Shown here: piece after piece, positions 30,946-41,000 of the stretch
Position numbering within the stretch: position 1 is the first letter of the stretch
Layout of the letters: every line of letters begins with the position of its first letter
Assembly (NCBI GenBank): GCA_016342355.1
Contig: JAEINP010000036.1
Coordinates: forward strand, 1-56,252
From: Desulfatibacillum sp.
GTDB taxonomy: Bacteria > Desulfobacterota > Desulfobacteria > Desulfobacterales > Desulfatibacillaceae
Direction: 5' to 3'
DNA length: 56,252 nt
Made by a program: the position numbers and the translations under genes
The notes under the pieces: model-generated
The model's database searches: none
What the model saw: the letters and a program-made list of their open reading frames with translations, nothing else
What the model was told of the DNA's origin: nothing

Positions 30946-31260
30946 GTCGGCTTTATTTTCAACTGTTCCTCGAATGGCAAATTCATCCATATTTTCATTA
31001 GGGTTTGCCGGTTTTCGTAGGGGCAGAGTTCCTCTGCCCTGGGCGGGCTATCCAGCCCTAATCGGGACGCGCTATCGCGTCCCCCAGGCGCGGTCCCCGC
31101 GCCTGGGGCAGGGAAACCCTGCCCCTACCCTTCAAGTTCGTCTATACTATTTGTTTTGTTCAACATATTCGGGGATATCCGTTATTAAAACCTATGCACG
31201 AAAGGTCCCGCGCTTACCACAAAATATTCTCGCGGTCTCCACGGTTATTCTGGAGGTAAT
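30946..31260. other. Spacer holding inverted-REP copy 1
   Basis: 315 bases between the HEPN-like and RAYT genes. Apart from the element at 31017-31128 I see nothing coding. Confidence 0.5.
31017..31128 (+). repeat. Inverted-REP (BIME-like) element, left copy
   Basis: 112 bp that begin with GTAG and end with CTAC. Just inside are hairpins GGGCAGAG-ttc-CTCTGCCC (31021-31039) and GGGCAGGG-aaa-CCCTGCCC (31106-31124). Between them lie GGGACGCG-ctat-CGCGTCCC (31064-31083) and CCAGGCGCGG-tcc-CCGCGCCTGG (31084-31106). The ends GTAGGGGCAG / CTGCCCCTAC are also complementary. A GTAG foot beside a hairpin is the REP signature, so this is two REPs in inverted orientation. A second copy lies at 31942-32052. 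Confidence 0.85.
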
Positions 31261-31848
31261 ATGGTTTACGACCCTGATATTCACCGTCGCCGATCCATCC
31301 GCCTAAAGGCATACGATTACTCCGGGGCTGGAACAGTCTTTATTACCATTTGTTCTCAAGGGAAAAAATGCCTGTTCGGGCATATTGCAAACCGGGAAAT
31401 GGTCTTGAATGAGTCCGGGCAAACGGTCGTTCATTGGTGGCTTCAAATTTCAGAACATTTTCCGTTCGTTTTTTTGGATGAGTTTATCGTCATGCCCAAT
31501 CATATCCACGGGGTCATCCATCTTAAGAGCAGTGGCCGTGGCGAACCCGCATTGAAAGCAGCCCATCCAAAAGCCTTTCAGCGTGTTTCGGAGCTTGGAA
31601 AGATTGTTGCGTATTTCAAGTATCAATCCACGAAGCAAATCAATGGGGCCAGGAATAATCCTGGGATAAAGGTTTGGCAACGAAGTTATTTTGAACATGT
31701 TGTCCGAAACGAAAACTCCCTATATCGGATCCGGGACTACATCTCCAACAATCCGCGCCAATGGGAATTTGACAAGGAAAATCCTCGGAGGAGCAGCCGG
31801 GAGGCCCAGACTTTAGCGATCCTACCGCAAGAATCATGGCAAGTGTAA
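31261..31848 (+). CDS. REP-associated tyrosine transposase (RAYT, IS200/Y1 type)
   Basis: 195 residues starting at ATG 31261, preceded by CTGGAGG. The Y1 transposase core is present: VMPNHIHGVIH gives the metal-binding HxH (His81, His83), and YFEHVVRNE carries the probable catalytic Tyr143. The C-terminal IRDYISNNPRQWEFD is characteristic of RAYTs. RAYTs nick single-stranded DNA at REP hairpins next to the GTAG foot. Both flanks carry long elements with that foot in the same orientation, so gene and repeats together form a REPtron. The enzyme looks intact. Unlike true insertion sequences, RAYTs are usually single-copy and domesticated. Confidence 0.9.
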   Translation: MVYDPDIHRRRSIRLKAYDYSGAGTVFITICSQGKKCLFGHIANREMVLNESGQTVVHWWLQISEHFPFVFLDEFIVMPNHIHGVIHLKSSGRGEPALKAAHPKAFQRVSELGKIVAYFKYQSTKQINGARNNPGIKVWQRSYFEHVVRNENSLYRIRDYISNNPRQWEFDKENPRRSSREAQTLAILPQESWQV

Positions 31849-32239
31849 ACAGCTTATTCCCGTGCATTTTACGCAGGCTGACCTACTCTGAACGATTCCA
31901 CATTGGGAGCCCGATCCATTTATCAGCGTAGGCCTGTTTTTGTAGGGGCAGAGTCCCTCTGCCCTGGGCGGGCTATCCCGCCCAAAAACGAACCGCTATC
32001 GCGTCCCACAGGCGCGGTCCCCGCGCCTAGGGCAGGGAAACCCTGCCCATACTTTTTGAATCCTTGGCTTGAGGCTGTGTATCCTGGCTGACCGTAAACC
32101 CGGTATGGCGTCCAAAAGGGCCAAACCATGGGGCGCCTCCAAACCAAATCCAAAACAAAAAATGTTGCTTGGACCCCCTCATGCGGGTATGAATCTTTCC
32201 ATGGGTCTGGCGGCAGGAATCCGCCGGGCGAGGTAGCGA
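31849..32239. other. Spacer holding inverted-REP copy 2
   Basis: 391 bases between RAYT and the DMT permease. It carries the element at 31942-32052; the rest shows no gene. Confidence 0.5.
31942..32052 (+). repeat. Inverted-REP (BIME-like) element, right copy
   Basis: 111 bp in direct orientation to the left copy, differing by roughly a dozen bases by eye. It begins GTAGGGGCAGAG. The outer hairpins are kept (the first with loop TCC). The central GGGACGCG arm has decayed to GAACCG, and the right foot reads ATAC instead of CTAC. This pattern suggests the left copy is the more intact. Confidence 0.85.
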
Positions 32240-33127
32240 ATGACCCGGCAAAAGCAGGCATATGCATACGCCTTGGGGGCGGTTTTAATCTGGTCCACAG
32301 TGGCCTCGGCGTTTAAAATTTCCCTCCGGCATATGGACCCGATCCAGCTTCTGTTGTGGGCGGATGTTTTCTCCGTACTCTGCCTGTTTTCCGTGCTAGT
32401 TATCCAGGGAAAACTTACCCTGCTGAAAAATCTGCCCCGGCCCACCCTCAAGCGGGGCCTGGCTTTGGGATTACTAAACCCCTTCCTGTATTATACAATC
32501 TTGTTTGCGGCCTATGACCTGTTGCCGGCCCAGGAGGCCCAGCCTCTCAATTACACCTGGGCCATTACCCTCACCTTGCTGTCCTGGCCGATGCTGGGTC
32601 AGCGCCTGGGGCTGCGCGAGGCCTTGGCCATCGGCATCAGCTATGCGGGCGTGGTGGTTATTTCCACCCACGGGAATCCTTTTTCCTTATCTTTTTCCAG
32701 CGGACCGGGCGTGGCCCTGGCCCTGGGAAGCACCATCATTTGGGCCTTGTTCTGGATTTTTAACGCCAAAGACGAGACCGATCCCGTGGTCAGCCTGTTC
32801 CTGAATTTTGCGGCGGGTTTTCCTTGTATTCTGGCGGCCTGCCTGATTTTTTCCACCCCCTGGCCTGGAACGTGGCAGGGCGTCGCCGGAGCCGCATATG
32901 TGGGTGTGTTTGAAATGGGCGTCACCTTTGTCTTCTGGTTAAAAGCCCTGCGCCTGTCTTCCAGTACTGCGAAAGTGTCCACCCTGATTTTTTTCTCGCC
33001 CTTTCTTTCCCTGATTTTCATCCATTTTTTTGTGGGGGAGGAAATTTTGCCTTCCACCATTGTGGGCCTGGGTTTTATAATCGCAGGCAATGCGCTCCAG
33101 CAAACTGCTAAAACTGCTGATTCCTGA
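32240..33127 (+). CDS. EamA/DMT-family permease
   Basis: 295 residues with ten hydrophobic segments arranged as two EamA repeats of five. N-terminal TRQKQAYAYALGAVLIWSTVASAFKIS and the second-half start GVALALGSTIIWALFWIFNA align as expected for the drug/metabolite superfamily. Members export amino acids, purines or other metabolites, or import riboflavin-like compounds. The substrate cannot be predicted from sequence. GAGGT lies before ATG 32240. It precedes the liv operon but has a 169-base gap and the operon has its own promoter, so they are probably independent. Confidence 0.9.
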   Translation: MTRQKQAYAYALGAVLIWSTVASAFKISLRHMDPIQLLLWADVFSVLCLFSVLVIQGKLTLLKNLPRPTLKRGLALGLLNPFLYYTILFAAYDLLPAQEAQPLNYTWAITLTLLSWPMLGQRLGLREALAIGISYAGVVVISTHGNPFSLSFSSGPGVALALGSTIIWALFWIFNAKDETDPVVSLFLNFAAGFPCILAACLIFSTPWPGTWQGVAGAAYVGVFEMGVTFVFWLKALRLSSSTAKVSTLIFFSPFLSLIFIHFFVGEEILPSTIVGLGFIIAGNALQQTAKTADS

Positions 33128-33206
33128 AAAACTCCACCTAAACTTTGTGATACAACAGCTCGATTTATCACGATTTTCCTCGATCTTTCTCCCTGGCAAA
33201 ATGATG

Positions 33207-33236
33207 TTGACGCCTTGCGCTCTGTAAGGGTATCGT
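33207..33236 (+). promoter_or_regulatory. Promoter of the livKHMGF-putA operon
   Basis: TTGACG (33207-33212), 18-base spacer, TATCGT (33231-33236). Leader to livK is about 55 bases. Confidence 0.45.
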
Positions 33237-33296
33237 TAAATTTTTATGGGCGGAACGCCCTGACTTACCCCCCCCCTACTTGAAAAGGAGAAAACG

Positions 33297-34415
33297 ATGA
33301 AAAAGATTCTGTTTCTGATTGCGGCGCTGAGTGTCATCGCGGCGGGACCGGCCCTGGCGGCTGACTCCATTAAGATTGGTCTCACGGCTCCCATCACAGG
33401 TTCCTGGGCTGCAGAAGGTCAGGACATGAAGCAGATTTGCGAACTTCTGGCGGATCAGGTCAATGCCGAAGGCGGCCTTTTGGGCAAGCAGGTCGTGGTG
33501 GAAGTGGCTGACGACGGCGGCAACGAGCAAACCGCCGCCCTGGCCGCCCAACGCCTTGTCACCAAGGGTATTGTCGCTGTGGTGGGCACCTACGGATCTT
33601 CCGTGACCGAGGCTTCCCAGGGCATTTACAATGCGGCGAAGATCCCCCAGATCGCCAATGGCTCCACGGCTGTCCGCCTGACCGAAAAAGGCCTCAAGTA
33701 CTTCTTCCGCACCTGCCCCCGCGATGACGAGCAGGGCCGGGTGGCCGCCAAAACCCTGACCGGACAAGGCTACAAAAAGATCGCCATTCTCCATGACAAC
33801 ACCACCTACTCCAAAGGTCTGGCCGAAGAAACCAAGGCTCTTTTGGAAAAGGAACCCGTGGAAATTGTTTTTTTTGACGCCCTGACCCCTGGCGAGCAGG
33901 ACTACACCACCATCCTCACCACCCTCAAGACCAAGGGCGCGGAAGTGGTTTTCTTTACCGGCTACTACCCGGAAGCAGGCCTCATGCTTCGTCAGAAAAT
34001 GGAAATGGGCTTTGGCGTTCCCTTTATCGGCGGCGACGCCACCAACAACCCGGACCTCGTAAAGATCGCTGGCAAGGAAGCAGCAGAGGGCTTTTACTTT
34101 GTTTCTCCCCCTGTTCCCCAGGACCTGCCCTCCAAGGAAGCCAAGGATTTCCTCGCTGCCTACACCGCAAAATACGGCGCAGCCCCCGGCTCCATCTGGG
34201 CGGTTCTTTCCGGCGACGGTTTTCGCGTGATGGTGGAAGCCATCAAACAAGCCAAGTCTACGGATCCTGACAGGATTGCAGGCTACCTGCATGACGGCAT
34301 GACCGACTTCGTAGGTCTCACCGGCGCCATCTCCTTTAACGAAAAGGGCGACCGGGTTGGCGACGTGTACCGGATTTACAAAGTGGACGCACAGGGTGAG
34401 TTCATCCTTCAGTAG
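33297..34415 (+). CDS. livK: Branched-chain-type ABC transporter substrate-binding protein
   Basis: 372 residues with signal peptide (cleavage near ALAA-D, residue 21) and a type I periplasmic-binding fold: IKIGLTAPITGSWAAEGQD at the start, then VVGTYGSSVTEA, which contacts the alpha-amino carboxylate in Liv-type receptors, and TGYYPEAGLMLRQK. AAAAGGAG precedes ATG 33297. First gene of an operon that continues through permeases, ATPases and putA. Liv-family receptors often take leucine, isoleucine and valine, but some bind proline, glutamate or urea. The putA gene at the end argues for proline here. A large hairpin separates it from livH, which would raise receptor level. Confidence 0.9.
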   Translation: MKKILFLIAALSVIAAGPALAADSIKIGLTAPITGSWAAEGQDMKQICELLADQVNAEGGLLGKQVVVEVADDGGNEQTAALAAQRLVTKGIVAVVGTYGSSVTEASQGIYNAAKIPQIANGSTAVRLTEKGLKYFFRTCPRDDEQGRVAAKTLTGQGYKKIAILHDNTTYSKGLAEETKALLEKEPVEIVFFDALTPGEQDYTTILTTLKTKGAEVVFFTGYYPEAGLMLRQKMEMGFGVPFIGGDATNNPDLVKIAGKEAAEGFYFVSPPVPQDLPSKEAKDFLAAYTAKYGAAPGSIWAVLSGDGFRVMVEAIKQAKSTDPDRIAGYLHDGMTDFVGLTGAISFNEKGDRVGDVYRIYKVDAQGEFILQ

Positions 34416-34455
34416 TTTTCACGGATAGCGAATTTTTTTCGCGCCGTTCACGGCG

Positions 34456-34489
34456 GCAGGCAGCAGGGGCTTTTGCCTCTGCTGCCTGC
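34456..34489 (+). terminator. Hairpin between livK and livH
   Basis: 15-bp stem GCAGGCAGCAGGGGC / GCCTCTGCTGCCTGC with one wobble, loop TTTT. No T tract. It is probably a 3'-stabilising or partial-termination element that lets livK mRNA exceed the downstream genes. Confidence 0.6.
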
Positions 34490-34536
34490 ATTCCCTCGGG
34501 GATCGCCGCGCAACTTCCTGCAAGGGGAACTGACTC

Positions 34537-35442
34537 ATGGAACAATTTTTCCAGCAATTGACCAACGGGCTGGCCATAGGAGGGATTTACGCCCTCATCG
34601 CCCTGGGCTACACCCTGGTGTACGGGGTTTTAAAGCTCATCAATTTCGCCCACGGCGACCTGTTTACCATCGGGGCCTTTTTGGGCCTTTCTTTGCTGAC
34701 TGCCTTTTCCCTGACCGACAAACTGGGTTTTGTACTGGGTGTGAGCGCATTGCTGCTTATGGTGGTGTGTCTGGTTGGCTTGGTGGGCATCCTCCTGGAT
34801 CAGGCGGCATACAAACCCCTGAGGAGTTCTCACCGCCTTTCGGCGGTGGTATCGGCATTGGGCATGTCCATTGTGTTTTCCAACGCCATCATGCTGATTT
34901 TCGGCGCCAGCCCCGAGGTGTATCCCCACGGCATCCTGCCGTCCCAGGTGCTCCATATCATGGGCCTGCCCTTTCCCGTGAAGCGCCTCCTTTTGTTGGT
35001 AACCTCCTTGGTGCTCATGGTGGCCCTGTACACCTTTATCCAGAAAACAACCATCGGCGCCGCCATCCGCGCAGCGGCCATTGACCAGGACGCGGCCCGG
35101 CTCATGGGCATCAACGTGAACCGGGTGATCATGCTTATTTTCTTCATAGGCCCTGCATTGGGCGGAGCCGCCGGGGTCATGGTGGGGTTGTATTACGGGC
35201 AGATAAAATGGACCATGGGGTGGCTGTACGGGCTTAAGGCCTTTACCGCGGCCATTCTGGGGGGAATCGGGAACATCCCTGGCGCCATGGTGGGAGGCTT
35301 GCTGCTGGGAGTCATCGAATCCCTATGTTCCGCCTATATTTCCATGGCCTGGAAAGACGCCATCACCTTTGTGGTGCTCATCCTTATCCTGATTGTCCGC
35401 CCCACCGGTCTTTTGGGGGAAAGGGTGGCTGAAAAAATATGA
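34537..35442 (+). CDS. livH: Branched-chain-type ABC permease LivH
   Basis: 301 residues with about eight transmembrane helices. The LivH signature GIYALIALGYTLVYGVLKLINFAHGD opens the protein, and the EAA-like loop GLKAFTAAILGGIGNIPGA follows in the second half. With LivM it forms the membrane channel. AAGGGGAACTG precedes ATG 34537. It overlaps livM by four bases (ATGA), showing tight translational coupling. Confidence 0.94.
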   Translation: MEQFFQQLTNGLAIGGIYALIALGYTLVYGVLKLINFAHGDLFTIGAFLGLSLLTAFSLTDKLGFVLGVSALLLMVVCLVGLVGILLDQAAYKPLRSSHRLSAVVSALGMSIVFSNAIMLIFGASPEVYPHGILPSQVLHIMGLPFPVKRLLLLVTSLVLMVALYTFIQKTTIGAAIRAAAIDQDAARLMGINVNRVIMLIFFIGPALGGAAGVMVGLYYGQIKWTMGWLYGLKAFTAAILGGIGNIPGAMVGGLLLGVIESLCSAYISMAWKDAITFVVLILILIVRPTGLLGERVAEKI

Positions 35443-36500
35443 ACATACCGCGCTTTTCAAACCGGCAGATCATATACGCCCTGGTGGCCCTGGCCTGGAT
35501 CTTCTCGCCCCTTTTCCTGGACAATTACCAGACCGACGTGCTCAACGCCGTGGGGCTTTACGCCATTCTGGCCCTCTCCCTCAACGTGATTTTGGGCTAC
35601 GGCGGCATGTTCCATATGGGGCATGCGGCCTTTTACGCTATCGGGGCTTACACCACGGCGATATTGTCCACCCAGTTTGGCGTGCCGACCCTCTGGACCC
35701 TGCCCCTGGCAGGTATCCTGGCAGGTTTTTTCGCCTTGATTGTGGCCCGGCCCATTATCCATTTGCGGGGCGACTATTTGCTGATTGTGACCATCGGCAT
35801 GGTGGAAATCGTGCGCATCGCCATTATTAATGACGCGGTCGCCAGTATAGCCAAATTTGTCAACAAGGGGTTTATTCTGGTGGGTATCCAGGATTGGGCT
35901 TTGTGTAAGAAGATAGCCATGGCCACCACAAATGGCCCCAACGGCATTTTTGGTGTGGCTCCACCCACGATTTTCGGTCACACTATCAACGGCATTGTCA
36001 ACACCAGTCACTATTTTTACCTGATCACCGCGTTTCTGGCCCTCACCATCCTGCTGTTTTACCTCCTGGAACACTCCCGATATGGCCGGGCCCTGCGGTA
36101 CTTGTGCTCGGACGAAATAGCGGCGGAAGGCAGCGGCGTGAACACTGCCGGGTACAAACTGAGCGCCTTTGTAATCGGCGCGGTGTGGGCGGGCATGGCA
36201 GGCACCTTGTATGCGGGAAAAATCACCTTTATTTCCCCCAGTTCATTTACCTTTTGGGAATCGGTGGTCATGTTCATGATCGTAATCCTGGGCGGATCCG
36301 GGTATATTCCGGGGGTAATCCTGGGCGCCTTGCTTGTTGTGGGGCTTCCCGAACTTTTTCAGGGCCTCCAGCAATACCGAATGCTGATTTTTGGCATCGT
36401 ACTGGTGGTCATGATGGTTTTCAGGCCCCAGGGAATATTGCCTCCCAAGCCCCCCAAGTATCCTATCCACAAGGTGGATGAAAAGGAGGTGTTGCTATGA
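35439..36500 (+). CDS. livM: Branched-chain-type ABC permease LivM
   Basis: 353 residues with about nine transmembrane segments. LSLNVILGYGGMFHMGHAAFYAIGAYTTA and the EAA-type ILGGSGYIPGVILGA are typical LivM sequences. Relative to common members there is a longer insert around residues 150-185 (LVGIQDWALCKKIAMATTNG), seen in some deltaproteobacterial LivM. It overlaps livH at its start and livG at its end by four bases each. Confidence 0.94.
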   Translation: MNIPRFSNRQIIYALVALAWIFSPLFLDNYQTDVLNAVGLYAILALSLNVILGYGGMFHMGHAAFYAIGAYTTAILSTQFGVPTLWTLPLAGILAGFFALIVARPIIHLRGDYLLIVTIGMVEIVRIAIINDAVASIAKFVNKGFILVGIQDWALCKKIAMATTNGPNGIFGVAPPTIFGHTINGIVNTSHYFYLITAFLALTILLFYLLEHSRYGRALRYLCSDEIAAEGSGVNTAGYKLSAFVIGAVWAGMAGTLYAGKITFISPSSFTFWESVVMFMIVILGGSGYIPGVILGALLVVGLPELFQGLQQYRMLIFGIVLVVMMVFRPQGILPPKPPKYPIHKVDEKEVLL

Positions 36501-37267
36501 GCCTCCTGAAACTGGATAATGTGACCAAAACATTCGGCGGCCTGACAGCCGTGGACGAGGTTTCCTGCGAGGTGCCACAGGGGTCTATTTTCGGGCTTAT
36601 CGGCCCCAACGGCGCAGGCAAGACCACGGTTTTCAACCTCATTACCGGCAATTATACGCCTGATCGGGGCAGGATTCTTTTCAACGGCCAGGACATCACG
36701 GGCAAAATCACCCATAAGATCGTGGAACTGGGCATTGCCCGGACCTTTCAGACCATCCGCCTGTTCCAGAATATGTCGGTGCTGGAAAACGTGTTGGCGG
36801 GATGCCATTGCCGCATGTCTGCCGGTCCTGTTTCCGCCATGCTCCGCCTGCCAGGCGCCCGCAGGGAGGAACGCCGGACTCTGGGCAAGGCCCTGGCCGA
36901 GTTACGCTTTACGGGCCTGGAAAACGAAGCGGAAAACCTGGCGAAAAACCTGTCGTACGGCAACCAGCGGCTTTTGGAAATCGCCCGGGCCCTGGCAACC
37001 GATCCCAGCCTCATCATCCTGGACGAGCCTGCTGGCGGCATGAACGAGCAGGAAACTGCGGCCCTGGTGGAACTGATTTTTCAGGTTCAAAAACGGGGCG
37101 CCACCGTGCTTCTGATCGAGCACGACATGAGCCTGGTTATGAAAGCCTGTCAATATCTCGTGGTGCTGGAATACGGCAAGAAGATCGCCGAAGGGACCCC
37201 GGACGAAGTCAAACAGAATCCCCAGGTTATAGAAGCCTACCTGGGCAGCGATGAAGATGATTTTTAG
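36497..37267 (+). CDS. livG: Branched-chain-type ABC ATPase LivG
   Basis: 256 residues. Walker A GPNGAGKTT, Q-loop region GIARTFQTIRLF, ABC signature LSYGNQRLLEIARAL, Walker B LIILDEPAGG and the H-loop IEHDMSLV are all intact. The LSYGNQ variant is the normal LivG form. Overlaps livM by four bases and precedes livF by nine. Confidence 0.95.
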   Translation: MSLLKLDNVTKTFGGLTAVDEVSCEVPQGSIFGLIGPNGAGKTTVFNLITGNYTPDRGRILFNGQDITGKITHKIVELGIARTFQTIRLFQNMSVLENVLAGCHCRMSAGPVSAMLRLPGARREERRTLGKALAELRFTGLENEAENLAKNLSYGNQRLLEIARALATDPSLIILDEPAGGMNEQETAALVELIFQVQKRGATVLLIEHDMSLVMKACQYLVVLEYGKKIAEGTPDEVKQNPQVIEAYLGSDEDDF

Positions 37268-37276
37268 GGAGCGTCC

Positions 37277-37990
37277 ATGCTTTTAGATATCAAGAACCTG
37301 CACGTCAAGTACGGCAATGTGGAGGCCCTGCACGGCATCGACATCCAGGTGGAGGAAGGGGAGATCGTCACCCTGTTGGGCGCTAACGGCGCGGGAAAAA
37401 CCACCACCCTCAATGCAATCTCCGGGCTGGTCAAAGCCTCCAAGGGGGAAGTCCTTTTTCGCGGCGAGGCTCTGCACAAGCTGCCTGCCCACAAGGTGGT
37501 TACCCGTAAGATCACCCAATCGCCCGAAGGCCGACGGGTTTTCGGAACCCTTACCGTGTTGGAAAACCTCAACCTGGGGGCTTTCACCTCCAAAAACAAG
37601 GAACGGGTGGCCAAAAGCCTGGAATGGATTTACGAGCTGTTTCCCCGTCTGGCCGAACGCCGGGGCCAGTTGGCCGGAACCCTGTCCGGCGGCGAGCAGC
37701 AAATGCTGGCCATTGGCCGAGCTCTCATGTCCAACCCCAAACTCTTGCTGCTGGACGAGCCCAGTCTGGGCCTTGCCCCGGTCCTGGTGACCCAGATTTT
37801 CAGGACCGTCCGCCAGATCAACCAGGCCGGAGTGACGGTCATGCTGGTGGAGCAAAACGCCCGTATGGCGCTCAAGCTGGCCCACCGGGGTTATGTCATG
37901 GAGGTGGGAAAAATCGTCATGGCCGACTCGGCCAAGGCTCTTTTGAAAAATCCCGACGTGCTCCAGGCCTATCTGGGAGGAGCGGAATGA
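37277..37990 (+). CDS. livF: Branched-chain-type ABC ATPase LivF
   Basis: 237 residues. Walker A GANGAGKTTT, signature LSGGEQQMLAIGRAL, Walker B LLLLDEPSLGLAP. It pairs with LivG to power import. The start ATG 37277 has a GGGAG ribosome site at the end of livG. The gene ends 16 bases before putA, with no terminator between, so the transporter and the catabolic enzyme share a message. Confidence 0.95.
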   Translation: MLLDIKNLHVKYGNVEALHGIDIQVEEGEIVTLLGANGAGKTTTLNAISGLVKASKGEVLFRGEALHKLPAHKVVTRKITQSPEGRRVFGTLTVLENLNLGAFTSKNKERVAKSLEWIYELFPRLAERRGQLAGTLSGGEQQMLAIGRALMSNPKLLLLDEPSLGLAPVLVTQIFRTVRQINQAGVTVMLVEQNARMALKLAHRGYVMEVGKIVMADSAKALLKNPDVLQAYLGGAE

Positions 37991-38006
37991 TCTGAAAGGA
38001 GTGAGT

Positions 38007-41000
38007 ATGGCTGGCATGGACGACAGGAAAATCAGGCAAGCCGCCGTGGTTCTGGCAGCCCAATGGCAGGACCGGGCCAATCAACTCCTGACCCGGGAAG
38101 AAAAGGCCATTCAGGAGCAAATGCTCAAACTCCTTACCCACCCGGTGGACAAGGTGGTCCTCACCAAGATGATCGATCAGTGCTTCCGGTCCCATGACAA
38201 CGACCGGGTGGCGGATCAGGTCAACCATATCCTGCGGGATTTCGGCGTTCCGGGATTTTTCTCCCGGGTGGAAAAACTCCTCATTCAGATGTTTCTGGGA
38301 GTGGGTAGGTATTTGCCGGACGTAGCCGTGCCAAGGATGGTCAAGCAAATGCGCAACTCCTCATCCCGGGCAATCATTGCGGGAGAAAAAGAACCCCTCC
38401 ACAAACACCTGGAAAAAAGAAAAAACCAGGGTGTGCGGATGAACATCAACCACCTGGGCGAGGCGGTCCTGGGCGAGGAAGAGGCACATCACCGGCTGGT
38501 CACCTATATCCAGGACATGGCCGACCCGGACATCGAGTACATCTCCGTTAAAATTTCCACCCTTTACTCCCAGATTTCCTCCCTGGCCTTTGAACACACC
38601 GTGGGTATTCTGGTGGAACGCCTGACCAAGTTGTACCGCATTGCCCGGCAAAACAGCTTCACCCGCCAGGACGGAACCAAGGTCCCAAAAATCGTTAATA
38701 TGGATATGGAGGAATACCGGGATCTTAACATCACCTACGAGGCCTTTGTTCGCACCTTGGAAAAAGAGGAGTTCAAGGACTACTCCGCAGGCATTGTGCT
38801 TCAGGCCTATGTGCCCGACTCCTGGCCCATGCAGCAACGCCTGACCCAATGGGCCAAGGCAAGGGTGGCCGCCGGAGGAGCGCCCGTTATTCTGCGGATC
38901 GTCAAGGGCGCCAATATGGAGATGGAACTCCTTGAGGCCCATCATTTCAACTGGCCCCTGGCGCCTTACGATAATAAACTGGACGTGGACGCCAATTACA
39001 AACGCATGGTGCGTTATGCCATGCAGCCGGAAAATATCGCCGCCGTGCGCCTGGGCGTGGCCTCCCACAACCTGTTTGAACTGGCCTATGCCCACGAAAC
39101 AGGCAAGGCCCTGGGCGTGACCGGTCAGTATTGGTTCGAGATGCTGGAAGGCATGGCCGACCATGTGCGCCGGGCTATCCGCGAGATGTCCGGGGACGTA
39201 CTCCTATATGCCCCCGTGGCCACCCAGGACCAGTTCATCAACGCAATCGCCTATCTTATCCGCAGGTTGGACGAAAACACAGCCCCGGAAAACTTCCTCA
39301 GATATTCCCCGGCTCTCCAGACGGAATCCGAAGCCTGGAGCTTTTTGCGGGACGGTTTTCTGGCTTCCTGTGATAGGATTTCCACGGTCCCCGCGGGCCC
39401 TAAACGGACCCAGGACCGGACAACTGAAATTTTTCCAGTAGATATGGGAACCTGTTACACCCGTCAATTCACCAACGAGCCGGATACGGACTGGTCCCTG
39501 CCCGCCAATGGCAAGTGGGCCGAAGCCATCCGGGATAAATGGATGATAGGCGAAGGAGCGGAATCTGCGGAAATTCCTATTGTGGTCGGGGGAGAGGAAA
39601 TCCTGGACCGGGACAAAAAGGAAGCCATTGACTCGGCCCGGTTTGATGAAAAATCCGGCCAGCGCATTGTCAACGCCCGGTTTTGCATGGCCACCGAACA
39701 GGACGTGGCAAAGGCCGTGGAAACCGCCCGGGCCGACCCGGACGGCTGGCGCTCCAAGGGCCCGGAGGAACGGCATACAATCCTGGACAGGGTGGCCCAC
39801 GAGTTGCGCAAGGCCCGGGGAGACCTCATGGGTGCTGCTGCGGCCAATACGGGCAAGGTGTTTACCGAGGCCGACCCCGAAGTCTCCGAGGCTGTGGACT
39901 TTACTGAATTTTATCCCCATTCTGTCCGGCTGTTTGACAAAATACCCAATGTCAGGGCCACGCCCAAAGGCGTGGGGCTTGTGGTGACGCCTTGGAATTT
40001 TCCCATCGCAATACCTTGCGGGGGGCTTGTGGCGTCCCTTGCTGCGGGCAATACGGTTATTTTCAAGCCTGCTTCCGCCGCTGTGGTCACGGCCTGGGAG
40101 TTGGTAAAGTGCTTTTACCGGGCCGGAATTTCCAGGAATACCCTCCAGTTCCTGCCCTGCTCGGGCGGAGAGGTGGGGGCCAAGCTGGTGAATCATCCGG
40201 GCGTGGATTTTGTCATTCTCACCGGCGGCACGGACACGGGCCTGCACATGCTCAAGCAGCGCCCGGACCTGTTCCTGGCTGCTGAAACCGGCGGTAAGAA
40301 CGCCACCATTGTCACGGCCATGGCCGACCGGGATCAGGCCATCAAGAACATCCTCCACTCCGCCTTTTCCAATTGCGGCCAGAAATGCAGCGCCACCTCC
40401 CTGGTGATCCTGGAGAAGGAAATCTATGAAGACGAACTGTTTCGCAAACAACTGGCGGACGCGGCCAAAAGCTACAAGGTGGGCTCGTGCTGGGAATTCC
40501 GGAACAAACTGGGGCCGCTCATCCATCCGCCCAAGGGGGATCTGGCCCGGGCTTTGACCACTCTGGAACCCGGGGAGTCCTGGATCTTGCAACCCGAGCA
40601 AAAAGGCGACAACCCCTATTTATGGACGCCCGGCATAAAATGGGGCGTCCGGCCCGGCACGACCACCCACATGACGGAGTTTTTCGGCCCTCTCATCGGG
40701 GTGATGGAGGCAAGGGATCTCAACCACGCCATCGAGTTGGTGAACCAGACCGGGTACGGGCTCACCTCGGGCCTGGAAAGCCTGGATCACCGGGAGCAGG
40801 TTCGGTGGAAAGACGCCATCAAAGCCGGAAACCTGTACATAAACCGGAGCACCACCGGCGCCATTGTCTTGCGTCAGCCTTTCGGAGGCATGGGAAAATC
40901 CGCTCTGGGCGCGGGCATCAAGGCGGGCAGCCCCAACTATGTTTACCAGTTCATGGATTTTGAGGACACAGATGCGCCGGAGGCCGGTCCCATTAAGAAA

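Noticed and set aside
39204-40601. 465-codon open frame antisense to putA
   Set aside because: Shadow frame; the ALDH motifs are on the plus strand.
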